Below are positions 9,843 through 20,466 of a stretch of DNA of 64,000 nt, in pieces (position 1 is the stretch's first letter; every line of letters starts with the position of its first letter). The DNA is from Achromobacter sp. AONIH1 (GTDB lineage Bacteria > Pseudomonadota > Gammaproteobacteria > Burkholderiales > Burkholderiaceae_B). Position numbers and translations under genes: made by a program. The DNA is taken from contig NZ_CP026124.1 in assembly GCF_002902905.1 (NCBI RefSeq), positions 4,030,001 to 4,094,000 on the forward strand. The letters run 5' to 3'. The notes below the pieces were generated by a model that made no database searches, was not told the DNA's origin, and saw nothing but the letters and a program-made list of their open reading frames with translations.

Positions 9843-10114
9843 GCCAGGGCCCGCCGCAAGGTCACGGCCACGGCCTCGGCCGAGAAGCCGAACATCTCGG
9901 CGTCGGAGGGCAGGGCCGACTGCACCGCCAGCGCCAGCTCCAGCTCGCCGGCGTCGGCCGGCATGCCGGTCAGGCCGCGATTGATCGCTTCCAGCGCCTC
10001 GGGCGGCTCCAGGAAGAAGTCTCCGCTGATGCGCACGTCGGCCAGCCGGCCATCGCGCACCTCCACGTCCGCCACGACCAGCTTGCCGCCGGGGACCTTG
10101 TATTCGCCATGCAT
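9839..10114 (-). CDS. Lipoate ligase accessory domain (LplB-like)
   Basis: 91 residues, starting at an ATG with an AAAGGAG ribosome site. The opening 'GEYKVPGGKLVVADVEV' followed by 'ISGDFFLEPPEALEAIN' matches the small accessory domain that forms the C-terminus of E. coli LplA, and is a separate LplB subunit in Thermoplasma. It is needed there for the adenylation half-reaction. The gene overlaps the ligase gene by 4 bases and precedes it, consistent with a two-subunit enzyme. Identification is by recognised motif, not alignment. Confidence 0.72.
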   Translation of the reverse strand: MHGEYKVPGGKLVVADVEVRDGRLADVRISGDFFLEPPEALEAINRGLTGMPADAGELELALAVQSALPSDAEMFGFSAEAVAVTLRRALA

Positions 10115-10126
10115 GGGCGCTCCTTT

Positions 10127-10597
10127 CTAATGCTCTAGATTCAGTTTCATGCCGTCGTGGCTGGCCGCGAAGCCCAGGCTCTCGTAGAACCGGCGCGCGT
10201 CCGGCCGCGCGCGGTCGGTGGTCAGCTGCACCAGGCCGCAGCCGCGCTCGCGGCACTGCGCGATTGCCCATTCGAACATGGCGCGGCCCAGGCCGGCTCC
10301 ACGCAGTCCGGCGGCGATGCGCACGCTTTCGATCTGCCCGCGCCACAACCCCAGGCGCGACAGGCCGGGGATGAACGATAACTGCAAACAGCCGGCAATG
10401 CTTGAATCCAGCTCAACCACGGCCAGGAACTGGTTGGGATCGCGGTCGATGGCGGCGAACGCGTCCTGGTAGCGGGCGTTGACGGGCAGCGAGGGATCCT
10501 CGCGCGTGGCGCCCAGCGCGTCGTCGGCCAGCAGGGCGACGATGGCGGGCAGGTCATCGGCGCGCGCGCGGCGGAACTGCGGGGTTGGAATGGACAT
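10127..10597 (-). CDS. GNAT-family N-acetyltransferase
   Basis: 156 residues. The acetyl-CoA-binding motif A is visible as 'VRIAAGLRGAGLGRAMFEWA' (R/Q-x-x-G-x-G/A), followed by 'LVQLTTDRARPDARRFYESLGF', the classic end of the GNAT fold. The substrate is unknown. It lies 10 bases after the glutathione transferase gene and 12 before the LplB-like gene, so it is part of the same minus-strand run. A GAGGGG ribosome site precedes the start. Confidence 0.88.
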   Translation of the reverse strand: MSIPTPQFRRARADDLPAIVALLADDALGATREDPSLPVNARYQDAFAAIDRDPNQFLAVVELDSSIAGCLQLSFIPGLSRLGLWRGQIESVRIAAGLRGAGLGRAMFEWAIAQCRERGCGLVQLTTDRARPDARRFYESLGFAASHDGMKLNLEH

Positions 10598-10607
10598 CGC
10601 GAACCCC

Positions 10608-11309
10608 TCAGCGCGCTACGTTCTGCGCGGTCTGGCCGAACAGGATGCGGCGCGATTCCTCGTCGCCGACCGAGGGCGCGGTATTGATCTGGTCGGCCAG
10701 CGCATAGGCGCGCCGGGTCGCCGGACGCGCGGCGATGGCGTCGAACCAGCGCTTCAGGTGCGGGAAGTCGTTCAGGTCCTGGCCCTGCTTGGCGTGCGGC
10801 ACGATCCAGGGATAGGCGGCCATGTCGGCGATCGAATAGTCGCCGGCCACGAATTCGCGGTCGGCCAGGCGCTTGTTCAGCACGCCGTACAGGCGGTTGG
10901 TTTCCTTGACGTAGCGTTCGATGGCATAGGGAATGCGCTCGGGCGCATAGCCCGAGAAATGGTGGTTCTGCCCGGCCATGGGGCCCAGCCCGCCCATCTG
11001 CCAGAACAGCCATTGCGACACTTCCTGGCGGCCGCGCAGGTCGGCGGGCAGGAAGCGGCCGGTCTTCTCGGCCAGGTACAGCAGGATGGCGCCGGATTCG
11101 AACAGCGACAGCGGACCGCCGCCGTCGGCCGGCGCCTGGTCCACGATGGCGGGGATGCGGTTGTTCGGCGCGATGGCCAGGAACTCGGGCTTGAACTGGT
11201 CGCCCTTGCTGATGTTCACCGGATGGATGCGGTACGGCAGGCCGGTTTCCTCGAGGAACAGCGTGATCTTGTGGCCGTTGGGGGTGGTCCAGTAATAGAG
11301 ATCGATCAT
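10608..11309 (-). CDS. Glutathione S-transferase family protein (YfcG-like)
   Basis: 233 residues. The N-terminal thioredoxin-like domain carries 'YYWTTPNGHKITLFLEE' and the glutathione-binding 'FESGAILLYLAEKTG' (ESxAI motif). The C-terminal helical domain contains 'GDYSIADMAAYPW'. The TPNGHK active-site region without Cys, and the overall length, are typical of the Nu-class disulfide-reducing enzymes YfcG/YghU. It is cytoplasmic and likely reduces disulfides with glutathione. First gene of the minus-strand run 11309 to 9060. Confidence 0.88.
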   Translation of the reverse strand: MIDLYYWTTPNGHKITLFLEETGLPYRIHPVNISKGDQFKPEFLAIAPNNRIPAIVDQAPADGGGPLSLFESGAILLYLAEKTGRFLPADLRGRQEVSQWLFWQMGGLGPMAGQNHHFSGYAPERIPYAIERYVKETNRLYGVLNKRLADREFVAGDYSIADMAAYPWIVPHAKQGQDLNDFPHLKRWFDAIAARPATRRAYALADQINTAPSVGDEESRRILFGQTAQNVAR

Positions 11310-11451
11310 GGCGGGTGTCCTTTGCGGTCAGGGCGCGGTGCGCCCTGGGCCCCGCCGGTGATGGCCGGCGGGTGGGGAAGGCCATGATAGCGGGGACGCG
11401 CAGGCCCGCGCCCCAATAACCGGGGGGCGCGCGCGGTTATGGGGCGGCCCC

Positions 11452-12360
11452 TCAGGAAGCGGCGCCGTGGCCGGCGCGGCCGCGCGGCAGGCGCCAGCTC
11501 CAGTTCAGGCTGACGCCGGCGGCGGCCAGGAAGATCAGCGCCACGCCGGCGATCTGCGCCATGTCCATGCGATGGCCGTACACCAGCAGGTCCAGCAGGA
11601 TGGCCACGGCCGGATAGATGAAGCTGAGCGCGGCGGTGGACGTGGTCGGCAGCTTCTGGATGGCGGAATACATCAGGATGTACATCAGGCAGGTATGGAC
11701 CAGCCCCAGCGCGACCAGGTAGCTCCATTGCAGCGGCGAGGCGGGCAGGGCGCTGAAATCGGCCATGGGCAGCAGCATGACGGCGCCCAGCGTCACCTGC
11801 GTCAGCGCCAGCACCTGCGGCGGTATCGCCTTCAGGCGCTTGACGATGACGGCGGTGACGCCATACAGCGCGGCCGCGCCCAGGCCCAGAGCCAGCCCGG
11901 CCAGGTAGTCGCCGCCGTCGGCGCGCGCGTCCCACAGTCGCAGCACCAGCAGCAGGCCGGCGAAGGCCACCAGCGACCAGGCCAGCTTGCCGGCGCTGGG
12001 CCGCTCGCCCAGGAACAGCACGCCCAGCCCGATCAGGAAGAAGGGCTGCACGTTGTAGACCGCCGTGGCCAGCGAGATCGAGGCCAGCCGGTAGGCCGAG
12101 AACAACAGCACCCAGTTCAGCACCAGCGCGGCGCCGGCCGCCAGCGCCAGGGCCAGCGTGCGGCGCGTGTACAGTCCGGGCCGCAGCAGGCCGCGCGCCC
12201 AGCAATACGCCAGCAGCGACAGCGCGCCGAACAGGCAACGGAAGAACACCACGTTCCAGGCGCTCTGCCCGGACTCCAGCACGAACACGCCCAAGGTGCC
12301 CGACAGGGTCATGGCCGCGGCCATCTGCGCCAGGCCCACGCGTTCGGAATTCGGGTTCAT
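11452..12360 (-). CDS. EamA/DMT-family transporter
   Basis: 302 residues with about ten hydrophobic segments in two repeated halves, as in the 10-TMS drug/metabolite exporter family. No soluble domain. It is divergently transcribed from an Lrp/AsnC-type regulator starting 130 bases away, a common arrangement for exporters of amino acids or related metabolites that the regulator senses. The substrate is not visible from sequence. Confidence 0.88.
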   Translation of the reverse strand: MNPNSERVGLAQMAAAMTLSGTLGVFVLESGQSAWNVVFFRCLFGALSLLAYCWARGLLRPGLYTRRTLALALAAGAALVLNWVLLFSAYRLASISLATAVYNVQPFFLIGLGVLFLGERPSAGKLAWSLVAFAGLLLVLRLWDARADGGDYLAGLALGLGAAALYGVTAVIVKRLKAIPPQVLALTQVTLGAVMLLPMADFSALPASPLQWSYLVALGLVHTCLMYILMYSAIQKLPTTSTAALSFIYPAVAILLDLLVYGHRMDMAQIAGVALIFLAAAGVSLNWSWRLPRGRAGHGAAS

Positions 12361-12489
12361 GATGATCTCTCCAGCCGGACAGGGCGCCGGCGCTGATGTT
12401 TGATGGAGAAATTATCCCAGGCAGATAAAGCTGGTTATATGATGAGGTTTCGGCATTTTTATTTTCCAACCTTCTTTTAGGTGGAATAT
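12361..12489. promoter_or_regulatory. Divergent promoter region, EamA exporter / Lrp regulator
   Basis: 129 bases with an AT-rich centre (about 12405-12480) between two divergent genes. An AGGTGG ribosome site stands just before the regulator ATG at 12490. The regulator would be expected to bind here; no clean palindrome was picked out. Confidence 0.5.
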
Positions 12490-12957
12490 ATGCAAAACGA
12501 CCTAAAGAATGAAAACCCGGTCCTGGACGGTATCGACCGCCGCCTGGTGGAGATGCTGTCGGCCAATGCCCGCACCACCACCGCCGACCTCGCGCGCCAG
12601 GTCGGCATGTCGGCGCCCAGCGTGGCGGACCGGCTGCGGCGCCTGGAAGATTCCGGCGTGATCCGCGCCTATACCGTCGACGTGGACCCGGTCGCGCTGG
12701 GCTACACGCTGGAAGCCATCGTCCGCATCCGCCCCTTGCCGGGCCAGCTGCGGCACGTGGAAGGGCTGATCCAGGAGATCCCGGATTTCATCGAATGCGA
12801 CAAGGTCACGGGCGACGACTGCTTCATCGCCCGGCTGGTGCTGCGCTCGATCTCGCACCTGGACGGGATCCTGGAGCGGGTGACGGAATACGCCGAGACC
12901 AACACGTCCATCGTCAAGGCGCGCACGGTGCGGCGCAGGTTGCCGCCGTTGCGGTGA
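12490..12957 (+). CDS. Lrp/AsnC-family transcriptional regulator
   Basis: 155 residues. The N-terminal winged helix-turn-helix is visible in 'IDRRLVEMLSANARTTTADLARQVGMSAPSVADRLRRLEDSGVI', and the C-terminal RAM ligand-binding domain in 'VEGLIQEIPDFIECDKVTGDDCFIARLVL'. The start at 12490 is preferred over a GTG three codons earlier because AGGTGG is correctly spaced. It is divergent from an exporter gene, which it probably controls; the NCS1 and nitrilase genes follow on the same strand about 220 bases downstream. Confidence 0.92.
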   Translation: MQNDLKNENPVLDGIDRRLVEMLSANARTTTADLARQVGMSAPSVADRLRRLEDSGVIRAYTVDVDPVALGYTLEAIVRIRPLPGQLRHVEGLIQEIPDFIECDKVTGDDCFIARLVLRSISHLDGILERVTEYAETNTSIVKARTVRRRLPPLR

Positions 12958-13177
12958 TGGCGGCTGGCCCGTCTGCCGGCACGCCGGCCGGTCCCTGGCG
13001 CCAGGGAGCGAGCCATTTCGGATGCAAAGTCCGACAAATCCTGCCTGTGAATTCGAAAATATCCCATGGCCTGTCCGTTGCGATGGGCCTAGGGTAATGC
13101 CGACCACTGCCTCTGCCCGCAAACCGAATCGTCGGCGAGCCCGGTCAGAGCGCTTCCTGGCCAGGACATTGCCCAAC

Positions 13178-14674
13178 ATGGATGCACCACACAGCGCGAG
13201 CCTCGCCGGCCCGGAATCGGGGCGCGGGATAGAAAGCCGATCGATCGACTACATCCCCGGGCACGAGCGGCGCGCAAAGCTGCGCAGCCAGGGGCCGTTC
13301 TGGTTTCTGGGAAACCTTCATTTCTTCACGATCTCGATCGGCTTCGTCGGGCCGGGCATGGGCCTGTCGGCGGCGTGGACCGCGCTTGCCGGCGCGCTGG
13401 GCGTCATGTTCGGCACGGTCTTCATGGCATTCCATGGATCGCAGGGGCCGGAGATGGGGCTGCCGCAGATGATCCAGTCGCGCGCGCAGTTCGGCTACCG
13501 AGGCGTCGCGCTGGCGCTGGCGGCCACGCTGTTCGTATTCGTCGGCTTCAATGTGGTCAACGTCTCGCTCATCATGGGCGGCCTGAATCTGGTCTTCGGA
13601 CTGGATCCCGCCGCCGTGGCGATCGCCGTCGTCGTCGCGGGCGGCCTGCTGGCGATCTACGGGCACGACCTGATGCACCGCGCATTCAAGTGGGCGCTGA
13701 TGGCCGCGCTGCCGCTGTATGCGCTGGCGACCGTCGCGCTGGCCCTGGGCGTCGGCCACGGCCCGGCGGCCGCGCCGGCGTATCCCGGATTCAGCTGGGT
13801 GGCGTTCCTGACGCAGTTCGCGATCAGCGCCAGCTACAACATCTCGTATGCGCCCTACGTGTCCGACTACTCGCGCTATCTGCCCCGGGATACCCGCCGG
13901 GCAAGGCTGATCGCCGCGATCTTCCTGGGGGCGTCGCTGTCCGGCGCCTGGATGATCGGCCTGGGCGCCTGGCTCGCGCAACGGCTGCAAGCGTCGGATG
14001 CCCTGGTGGCGTTGAATGATGTGGGCTCGGCCCTGTATCCCGGCCTGGGCCGGGTTTTCGTCATCGTGTCGGTGGCGGGCTTCCTGCCGGTGATCGCGCT
14101 GAACACATACAGCGCGATGCTGACGCTGTTGACCGCCGTGGATTCGTTCCGCAGGATCCGGCCGACCCGAGGCGCGCGCGTTGCGGCGGTACTGGCCATC
14201 AGCGGCGTCCTGCTTGCCTGCGCGCTGCTGGCCCGGGGCAATGGCATCGCGCTGCTGAGCACGTTCCTCGTGCTGCTGCTTTATTTCCTGGTGCCCTGGA
14301 CGGCGGTGAACCTGGTCGACTATTTCCTGGTCCGCAAGGGACGCTATGCGATCCCGCATTTCTTCACGCCGAAGGGCATTTATGGCGCCTGGCAGGCGCG
14401 CGGCATCGCCGCCTATCTGATCGGCTTCGCCAGCATGGTGCCGTTCTTCCATATCGTCGATGCCGCGTCGGGGCAGGCCATTTTCGTGGGGTATTTCGCG
14501 CAACGGATGCACGGCGTGGATATCGCCTGGCTGGTCGGCCTGCTCGTCGCCGGATCGGTCTACCTCGCGCTGGGTCGTTCCATCGACCTGCGCGCGGAAG
14601 AGCGCGTCATCGCGGGCATCCGCGACAGCGACCTGGCGTCGATGGCCCAACACATCGCGGAGATCGAGCAATGA
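13178..14674 (+). CDS. NCS1-family (cytosine/purine/allantoin permease-like) transporter
   Basis: 498 residues with about twelve hydrophobic segments. The N-terminal 'WFLGNLHFFTISIG' and 'GSQGPEMGLPQMIQSRAQFGYRG' blocks are signatures of NCS1 proton/sodium symporters for nucleobases and related compounds, as is 'NISYAPYVSDYSRYLP' in the middle. The chosen ATG gives the usual N-terminal length; the frame is open upstream to about 13022 without transporter-like sequence. Its stop overlaps the nitrilase start (ATGA), so import and hydrolysis are coupled. Confidence 0.9.
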   Translation: MDAPHSASLAGPESGRGIESRSIDYIPGHERRAKLRSQGPFWFLGNLHFFTISIGFVGPGMGLSAAWTALAGALGVMFGTVFMAFHGSQGPEMGLPQMIQSRAQFGYRGVALALAATLFVFVGFNVVNVSLIMGGLNLVFGLDPAAVAIAVVVAGGLLAIYGHDLMHRAFKWALMAALPLYALATVALALGVGHGPAAAPAYPGFSWVAFLTQFAISASYNISYAPYVSDYSRYLPRDTRRARLIAAIFLGASLSGAWMIGLGAWLAQRLQASDALVALNDVGSALYPGLGRVFVIVSVAGFLPVIALNTYSAMLTLLTAVDSFRRIRPTRGARVAAVLAISGVLLACALLARGNGIALLSTFLVLLLYFLVPWTAVNLVDYFLVRKGRYAIPHFFTPKGIYGAWQARGIAAYLIGFASMVPFFHIVDAASGQAIFVGYFAQRMHGVDIAWLVGLLVAGSVYLALGRSIDLRAEERVIAGIRDSDLASMAQHIAEIEQ

Positions 14675-15465
14675 ACGGGCCTCGCATCCGCCTGATCCAG
14701 TCGACCCTGGGCGATGGCGACGTCGCCGCCAATCTGAATCAGGCGCTCGCCCTCATCGCGCAGTGCGCCGGTCAGGTGGATCTGGTGGTCTTCTCCGAAA
14801 CATACATCCCGGGCTTTCCCACGCCGCAGAACGTGGCCCGGCTGGCGGAGCCGCTGGATGGGCCATCCCTTTCCGCGCTGCGGGACGCCGCCCGGCAGGC
14901 CGGCGTCAGCGCGGCGATCGGGCTGGCCGAACGCGACGGCGAGCGTTTCTACAATACCGCCGTGCTGATCGATCACGAGGGCGGGCTGCTTCTCAGCTAC
15001 CGCAAGACGCACCTTTATGAGTCCGACCTTGGGGTGTTCAAGCCCGGCGCCGAGTTTCCCGTATGCCGCTGGAACGGCATCCGCGTGGGCCTGCTGATCT
15101 GCTTCGACATCGAATTCCCCGAGACCGCGCGCATGCTGGCGAACAAGGGCGCTGAAATCATCCTCGTGCTGGACGGCATGATGAAGCCCCATGGGCATGT
15201 GCACCGTCGCGTCGTTCCGGTCCGGGCCCTGGAAAACCAGGTCTATGTGCTCATGGCCAATCGGGTGGGCGCGGGCGACCGGTACACGTTCAGCGGCGAA
15301 AGCCAGGTGGCCGATCCGTTCGGGCGCGTGCTCGCGATCGCCAGCACGGAGCAGCCGCAGGCCCTGACCGTCACGCTGGACATGGACGCGGTCGACCGGG
15401 CCCGGTCCGAGTTCCGGTATGTGGACCTTGCCGCCATCGCGCTCGATCCCGCCAGACGCGGCTGA
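14671..15465 (+). CDS. Carbon-nitrogen hydrolase (nitrilase superfamily)
   Basis: 264 residues with the complete catalytic triad: Glu in VFSETYIPGF, Lys in YRKTHLY, Cys in LLICFDIEFPE. This superfamily hydrolyses amides, N-carbamoyl compounds or nitriles. It is translationally coupled to the NCS1 carrier, so it probably acts on the imported compound, for example a carbamoyl or amide product of nucleobase or hydantoin breakdown. That last step is inference. It converges on the glutathione peroxidase gene, with a GC-rich hairpin between them. Confidence 0.87.
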   Translation: MNGPRIRLIQSTLGDGDVAANLNQALALIAQCAGQVDLVVFSETYIPGFPTPQNVARLAEPLDGPSLSALRDAARQAGVSAAIGLAERDGERFYNTAVLIDHEGGLLLSYRKTHLYESDLGVFKPGAEFPVCRWNGIRVGLLICFDIEFPETARMLANKGAEIILVLDGMMKPHGHVHRRVVPVRALENQVYVLMANRVGAGDRYTFSGESQVADPFGRVLAIASTEQPQALTVTLDMDAVDRARSEFRYVDLAAIALDPARRG

Positions 15466-15504
15466 CGCCGGCTCTGGCCGGCTTGCGTCGAGGATCTGGC
15501 GATC

Positions 15505-15999
15505 TCAGCCCGCCGGCGCGGCCAGCGCCCGCAGGATGTCCTTCTCGATCCCGGCCGGCGTGTCCGTGGGCGCGTATCGCCGGATCACCTGGCCATCGCG
15601 GCCCACCAGGAATTTGGTGAAGTTCCACTTGATGCCCTCGGTGCCGAAGACGCCGGGCTTCTCGCCCTTGAGCCAGCGGTACAGCGGGTGCGCGTTGGCG
15701 CCGTTGACCTCGATCTTGGCGTGCAGCGGGAAGCTGACGTCGTACTTGGTGGAGCAGAAGGCGCGGATCTCTTCCTCGGAGCCCGGCTCCTGGTGGCCGA
15801 ACTGGTCGCAGGGAAAGCCCAGCACCGTCAGGCCGGCGTCGCGGTGCGCCTGGTACAGCGTTTCCAGGCCGGCGTACTGCGGCGTGAAACCGCACTTGGA
15901 CGCCACGTTCACGACCAGCAGCACGCGGCCTCGATACTGGTCCAACGCTTGCTCGGTGCCGTCGATGCCGCGGGCGGAGAAATCGTAGATCGTGCTCAT
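15505..15999 (-). CDS. Glutathione peroxidase (thiol peroxidase, Cys type)
   Basis: 164 residues. 'NVASKCGFTPQYAGLE' carries the peroxidatic Cys where animal enzymes have selenocysteine, followed by 'VLGFPCDQFGHQEPG' with the conserved Gln and a second Cys, and 'KWNFTKFLV' with the conserved Trp-Asn. Bacterial Cys-type members usually take electrons from thioredoxin. Cytoplasmic, no signal peptide. It lies 12 bases downstream of the MFS gene on the same strand. Confidence 0.93.
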   Translation of the reverse strand: MSTIYDFSARGIDGTEQALDQYRGRVLLVVNVASKCGFTPQYAGLETLYQAHRDAGLTVLGFPCDQFGHQEPGSEEEIRAFCSTKYDVSFPLHAKIEVNGANAHPLYRWLKGEKPGVFGTEGIKWNFTKFLVGRDGQVIRRYAPTDTPAGIEKDILRALAAPAG

Positions 16000-16011
16000 G
16001 GGGACTCCTGG

Positions 16012-17214
16012 TCAGGCGTTCGAGCGCAGCGGCAGGGCTTCGCCGCCGGCTTGTCCGGCCAGTGTAGCCGCGCGGCGGCCGTGGCGGCGGGTGCCCCACA
16101 GCGTCAGCAGCAGCGCCGCCATGGCGATGGCGGCGGACATCCAGGGCAGGCCGGTCAGCGGCAGGCCGCTGCCCAGCGCCATGCTGCCCAGCCAGGCGCC
16201 GCCGGCGTTGCCCAGGTTGAACGCGCCCTGGTTCAGCGTGGACGCCAGGTTGGGCGCTTCGGCCGCCTGGTCCACGATCAGCGTCTGCAGCAGCGGCACC
16301 AGCGCGAAGCCCAGCGTGCCCCAGACGAACACCAGCGCCAGCATGGGCGCCAGCGCGTGCACCGCCTGCGACAGCGCCAGGAACACCAGCACCAGCCCCG
16401 CGAACATGCGCGTCAGCCAGAATTCCAGGTTGCGGTCGCCCAGCCGGCCGCCCAGAGTGCTGCCCACGGTCAGCGCCACGCCGAACAGCAGCAGCACGCC
16501 GGTGACGCCGCGCTCGGACACGCCGGTCACGTCGCGCAGTAGCGGCGCGATATAGGTCAGCACGCAGAACAGGGCGGCCGAGGCCAGCACGCTGGCGGCC
16601 AGCGGCCATAGCACGCGCGGATCGCGCAGCACCTTGAATTCGCGCAGGATGTTGCCGGGCTGCATCGGGATGCGGGCCGGCAGCCAGGCCGCCAGCGCCG
16701 CCACCGCGAGCAGGCCGATGCCGCTGACCACCCAGAAGGTCGAGCGCCAGCCGGCGGCCTGGCCCAGTGCCGTGCCCAGCGGCACGCCCAGCACATTGGC
16801 CAGCGTCAGGCCGGTGAACATCAGCGCGATGGCGCTGGAGCGCTGGTTGCGCGGCACAAGGTCGGCGGCCACCACCGCGCCGATGCCGAAGAAGGCGCCG
16901 TGGCAGAAGGCCGTGAACACGCGCGCCGCCATCAACGTGGCGTAGCCGGGCGCCAGCGCGCACAGCAGGTTGCCGATCACGAAGGTGCTGGCCAGCCCGA
17001 TCAGCGTGGTCTTGCGCGGCAGCCGGGCGGTGATGATGGCCATGATGGGCGCGCCGATCACCACGCCCATGGCGTAGCCGGTGATCAAGAGGCCGGTAAT
17101 GTCGATCGACACGCCCAGGTCGGCGGCCACGTCGGGCAGCAGGCCCATGATGACGAATTCGCTGGTGCCGATGCCGAAAGCGGCGGCGGCCAGCGCGATG
17201 AGGTGCAAGGGCAT
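16012..17214 (-). CDS. MFS transporter, AraJ/sugar-efflux type
   Basis: 400 residues with twelve predicted membrane segments. The start 'MPLHLIALAAAAFGIGTSEF' followed by 'VIMGLLPDVA' closely follows the AraJ/YdhP drug and sugar efflux subfamily, so I place the start at 17214; an ATG at 17262 adds 16 residues and neither has a clear ribosome site. The loop 2-3 signature is visible at 'ARLPRKTTL'. Probable proton-driven efflux at the inner membrane; substrate unknown. Confidence 0.88.
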   Translation of the reverse strand: MPLHLIALAAAAFGIGTSEFVIMGLLPDVAADLGVSIDITGLLITGYAMGVVIGAPIMAIITARLPRKTTLIGLASTFVIGNLLCALAPGYATLMAARVFTAFCHGAFFGIGAVVAADLVPRNQRSSAIALMFTGLTLANVLGVPLGTALGQAAGWRSTFWVVSGIGLLAVAALAAWLPARIPMQPGNILREFKVLRDPRVLWPLAASVLASAALFCVLTYIAPLLRDVTGVSERGVTGVLLLFGVALTVGSTLGGRLGDRNLEFWLTRMFAGLVLVFLALSQAVHALAPMLALVFVWGTLGFALVPLLQTLIVDQAAEAPNLASTLNQGAFNLGNAGGAWLGSMALGSGLPLTGLPWMSAAIAMAALLLTLWGTRRHGRRAATLAGQAGGEALPLRSNA

Positions 17215-17373
17215 GGAAAGAGCCGGGAAGGGCGCGGCCCTGGGAAAGGGGCCTGGCGGCATGGGAAACCCACGAATTCTAGAACAAGGCGTCGCCGCGT
17301 CGCGAGCAATGCCCTGTCGGCATCGTGGAAATCAGCCTTTGTCCCGGCCGGGCTGGCGGGCTTGCGGCCGCGT

Positions 17374-18573
17374 TCAGACCAGTTTCAGGTCCAGCGGCCG
17401 CACGCCCGGAAACACCTGCGCCAGCCGCGCCGCGTCCAGTCCGTACAGGCGCGCGAACAGGCCGGCGAAGACGGCGCGGTACTCGTTCAGCACCGGGTAG
17501 TCGCGGTCCTGGAACAGCGTGTCGCGGCGCACCTCGACCTGGCGGCCGGCGATGCGCCCGCCGCGCACCGCGCCGCCCATCACCCAGTACACGGTGCCGT
17601 GGCCATGGTCGGTGCCCTTGTTGCCGTTCTCGCGGAAGGTGCGGCCGAATTCGCTGATGACCACCACCGTGGTCCGCTTCCAGGCATCGCCCATGGCGTC
17701 GGCGTAGGCCGCCAGCGCGCGTCCCAGCTGGCCCAGCCGCGTGGCCAGCGCGCCGCTGGCGCCGCCCTGGCCCACGTGGGTGTCCCAGCCGCCCACGTCG
17801 ACGAAGCCCAGGTTGTATTGGTCGCGCATGAAGCGGGCGATGCGTCGCGCCTCCTGTTCGAGCCGGTCGGCCGACACGGCGTTGCCGTTGGCGGCCTGCA
17901 TCTCCGCGTCCATTTCCTGGCGCGCCGCGCTCATGATGCGCTGGCCCTCGGCCACGGTCGCGTTCAGCTCGGTGCGCCGGTACATGGACGCGATGGCCTG
18001 GTTGTCCTTGTCGTTCAGCCGCGACTGGCGGCTGGCGCCGCCCAGGTCCACGTTGGGCACGTGGGCCGCGCCCCGGCAGATCTGCGGCACGTCCTCGGTG
18101 AAGGCGGCGGCCTGTCCGCGCCCATCGCCCAGCACGCCCGCCAGCCGGTTCAGAAAGCCCGAGCCGTAGCCTGCGCCGCCCTTGTCCAACCCCTGGCCCA
18201 GCTCGATGCGGTTCTGCGTCTCGAAATGGCTGCGGCTGGTGTCCTCGGTGCCGGCGAAGGGCAGGAAGGCCAGCTCGCGGCGCTGGTAGAACGGCATCAG
18301 GCTGGCGGCCAGCGCGGGATGCAGCGCCCAGCCGTCGGCCAGCGGCAGCGCGGCGTCGGCGCCGCTGCCGGGGCGGGGGATGGCGATGGTGGGCCGCGAC
18401 TCGTAATAGAAGTCGCTGGCGGCCGGCACCAGCAGGCTGGCGGCGTCGTAGGCGCCGCGCATGAATACGACCAGCAGCCGGTTGTCCCGCGCGGCCGGCG
18501 CGGCGTAGAGGCGGCCGGCGCCCAGCGCGAAGGGGGCGGCGGCCATGAGTTGGAGCAGGTGGCGACGGTGCAT
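17374..18573 (-). CDS. DUF1501 domain protein, exported
   Basis: 399 residues. The N-terminus has a twin-arginine (MHRRHLLQL) followed by a hydrophobic stretch and an Ala-rich cleavage region, so export by Tat or Sec is likely. DUF1501 hallmarks are 'LLVVFMRGAYDAASLLVP', 'WALHPAL', 'SHFETQNRIE' and 'FGRTFRENGNKGTDHGHG'. The family belongs to the alkaline-phosphatase/sulfatase-like fold, with no assigned substrate. It follows a DUF1800 gene by 43 bases, the standard pairing of these two families. A GGAG ribosome site precedes 18573. Confidence 0.88.
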   Translation of the reverse strand: MHRRHLLQLMAAAPFALGAGRLYAAPAARDNRLLVVFMRGAYDAASLLVPAASDFYYESRPTIAIPRPGSGADAALPLADGWALHPALAASLMPFYQRRELAFLPFAGTEDTSRSHFETQNRIELGQGLDKGGAGYGSGFLNRLAGVLGDGRGQAAAFTEDVPQICRGAAHVPNVDLGGASRQSRLNDKDNQAIASMYRRTELNATVAEGQRIMSAARQEMDAEMQAANGNAVSADRLEQEARRIARFMRDQYNLGFVDVGGWDTHVGQGGASGALATRLGQLGRALAAYADAMGDAWKRTTVVVISEFGRTFRENGNKGTDHGHGTVYWVMGGAVRGGRIAGRQVEVRRDTLFQDRDYPVLNEYRAVFAGLFARLYGLDAARLAQVFPGVRPLDLKLV

Positions 18574-18616
18574 GAGGATCTCCGGGGCGGACGGGGCCGT
18601 GTTGTGCGGGCGGGGA

Positions 18617-20224
<1,608 letters not shown>

Positions 20225-20466
20225 GGACGGACACCAGGAAAAGGGCGCGCGATCAAGCATATGACGCGATCATCGCCCGGACATTCCCGTTTCGCCGCGA
20301 CTTGAAACGCACGGAAACGGATGGTTGTCGCCGGGCCGGCAGGGCGCGGGCAGGGCTGTCCGGCCGACGCGCTATCCCTGTATCAAGCGGGGCCATTGCC
20401 GATTTATCCGCGCCGCCCGCCTATGATGTCGCTGACGCCACCGCCGCACGCACAAGGAGCCCGACC

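Noticed and set aside
15464..15489. GACGC/GCGTC and GCCGGC hairpin between nitrilase and peroxidase genes
   Set aside because: Bulged and without a T-run; possible but too weak to list as a terminator.
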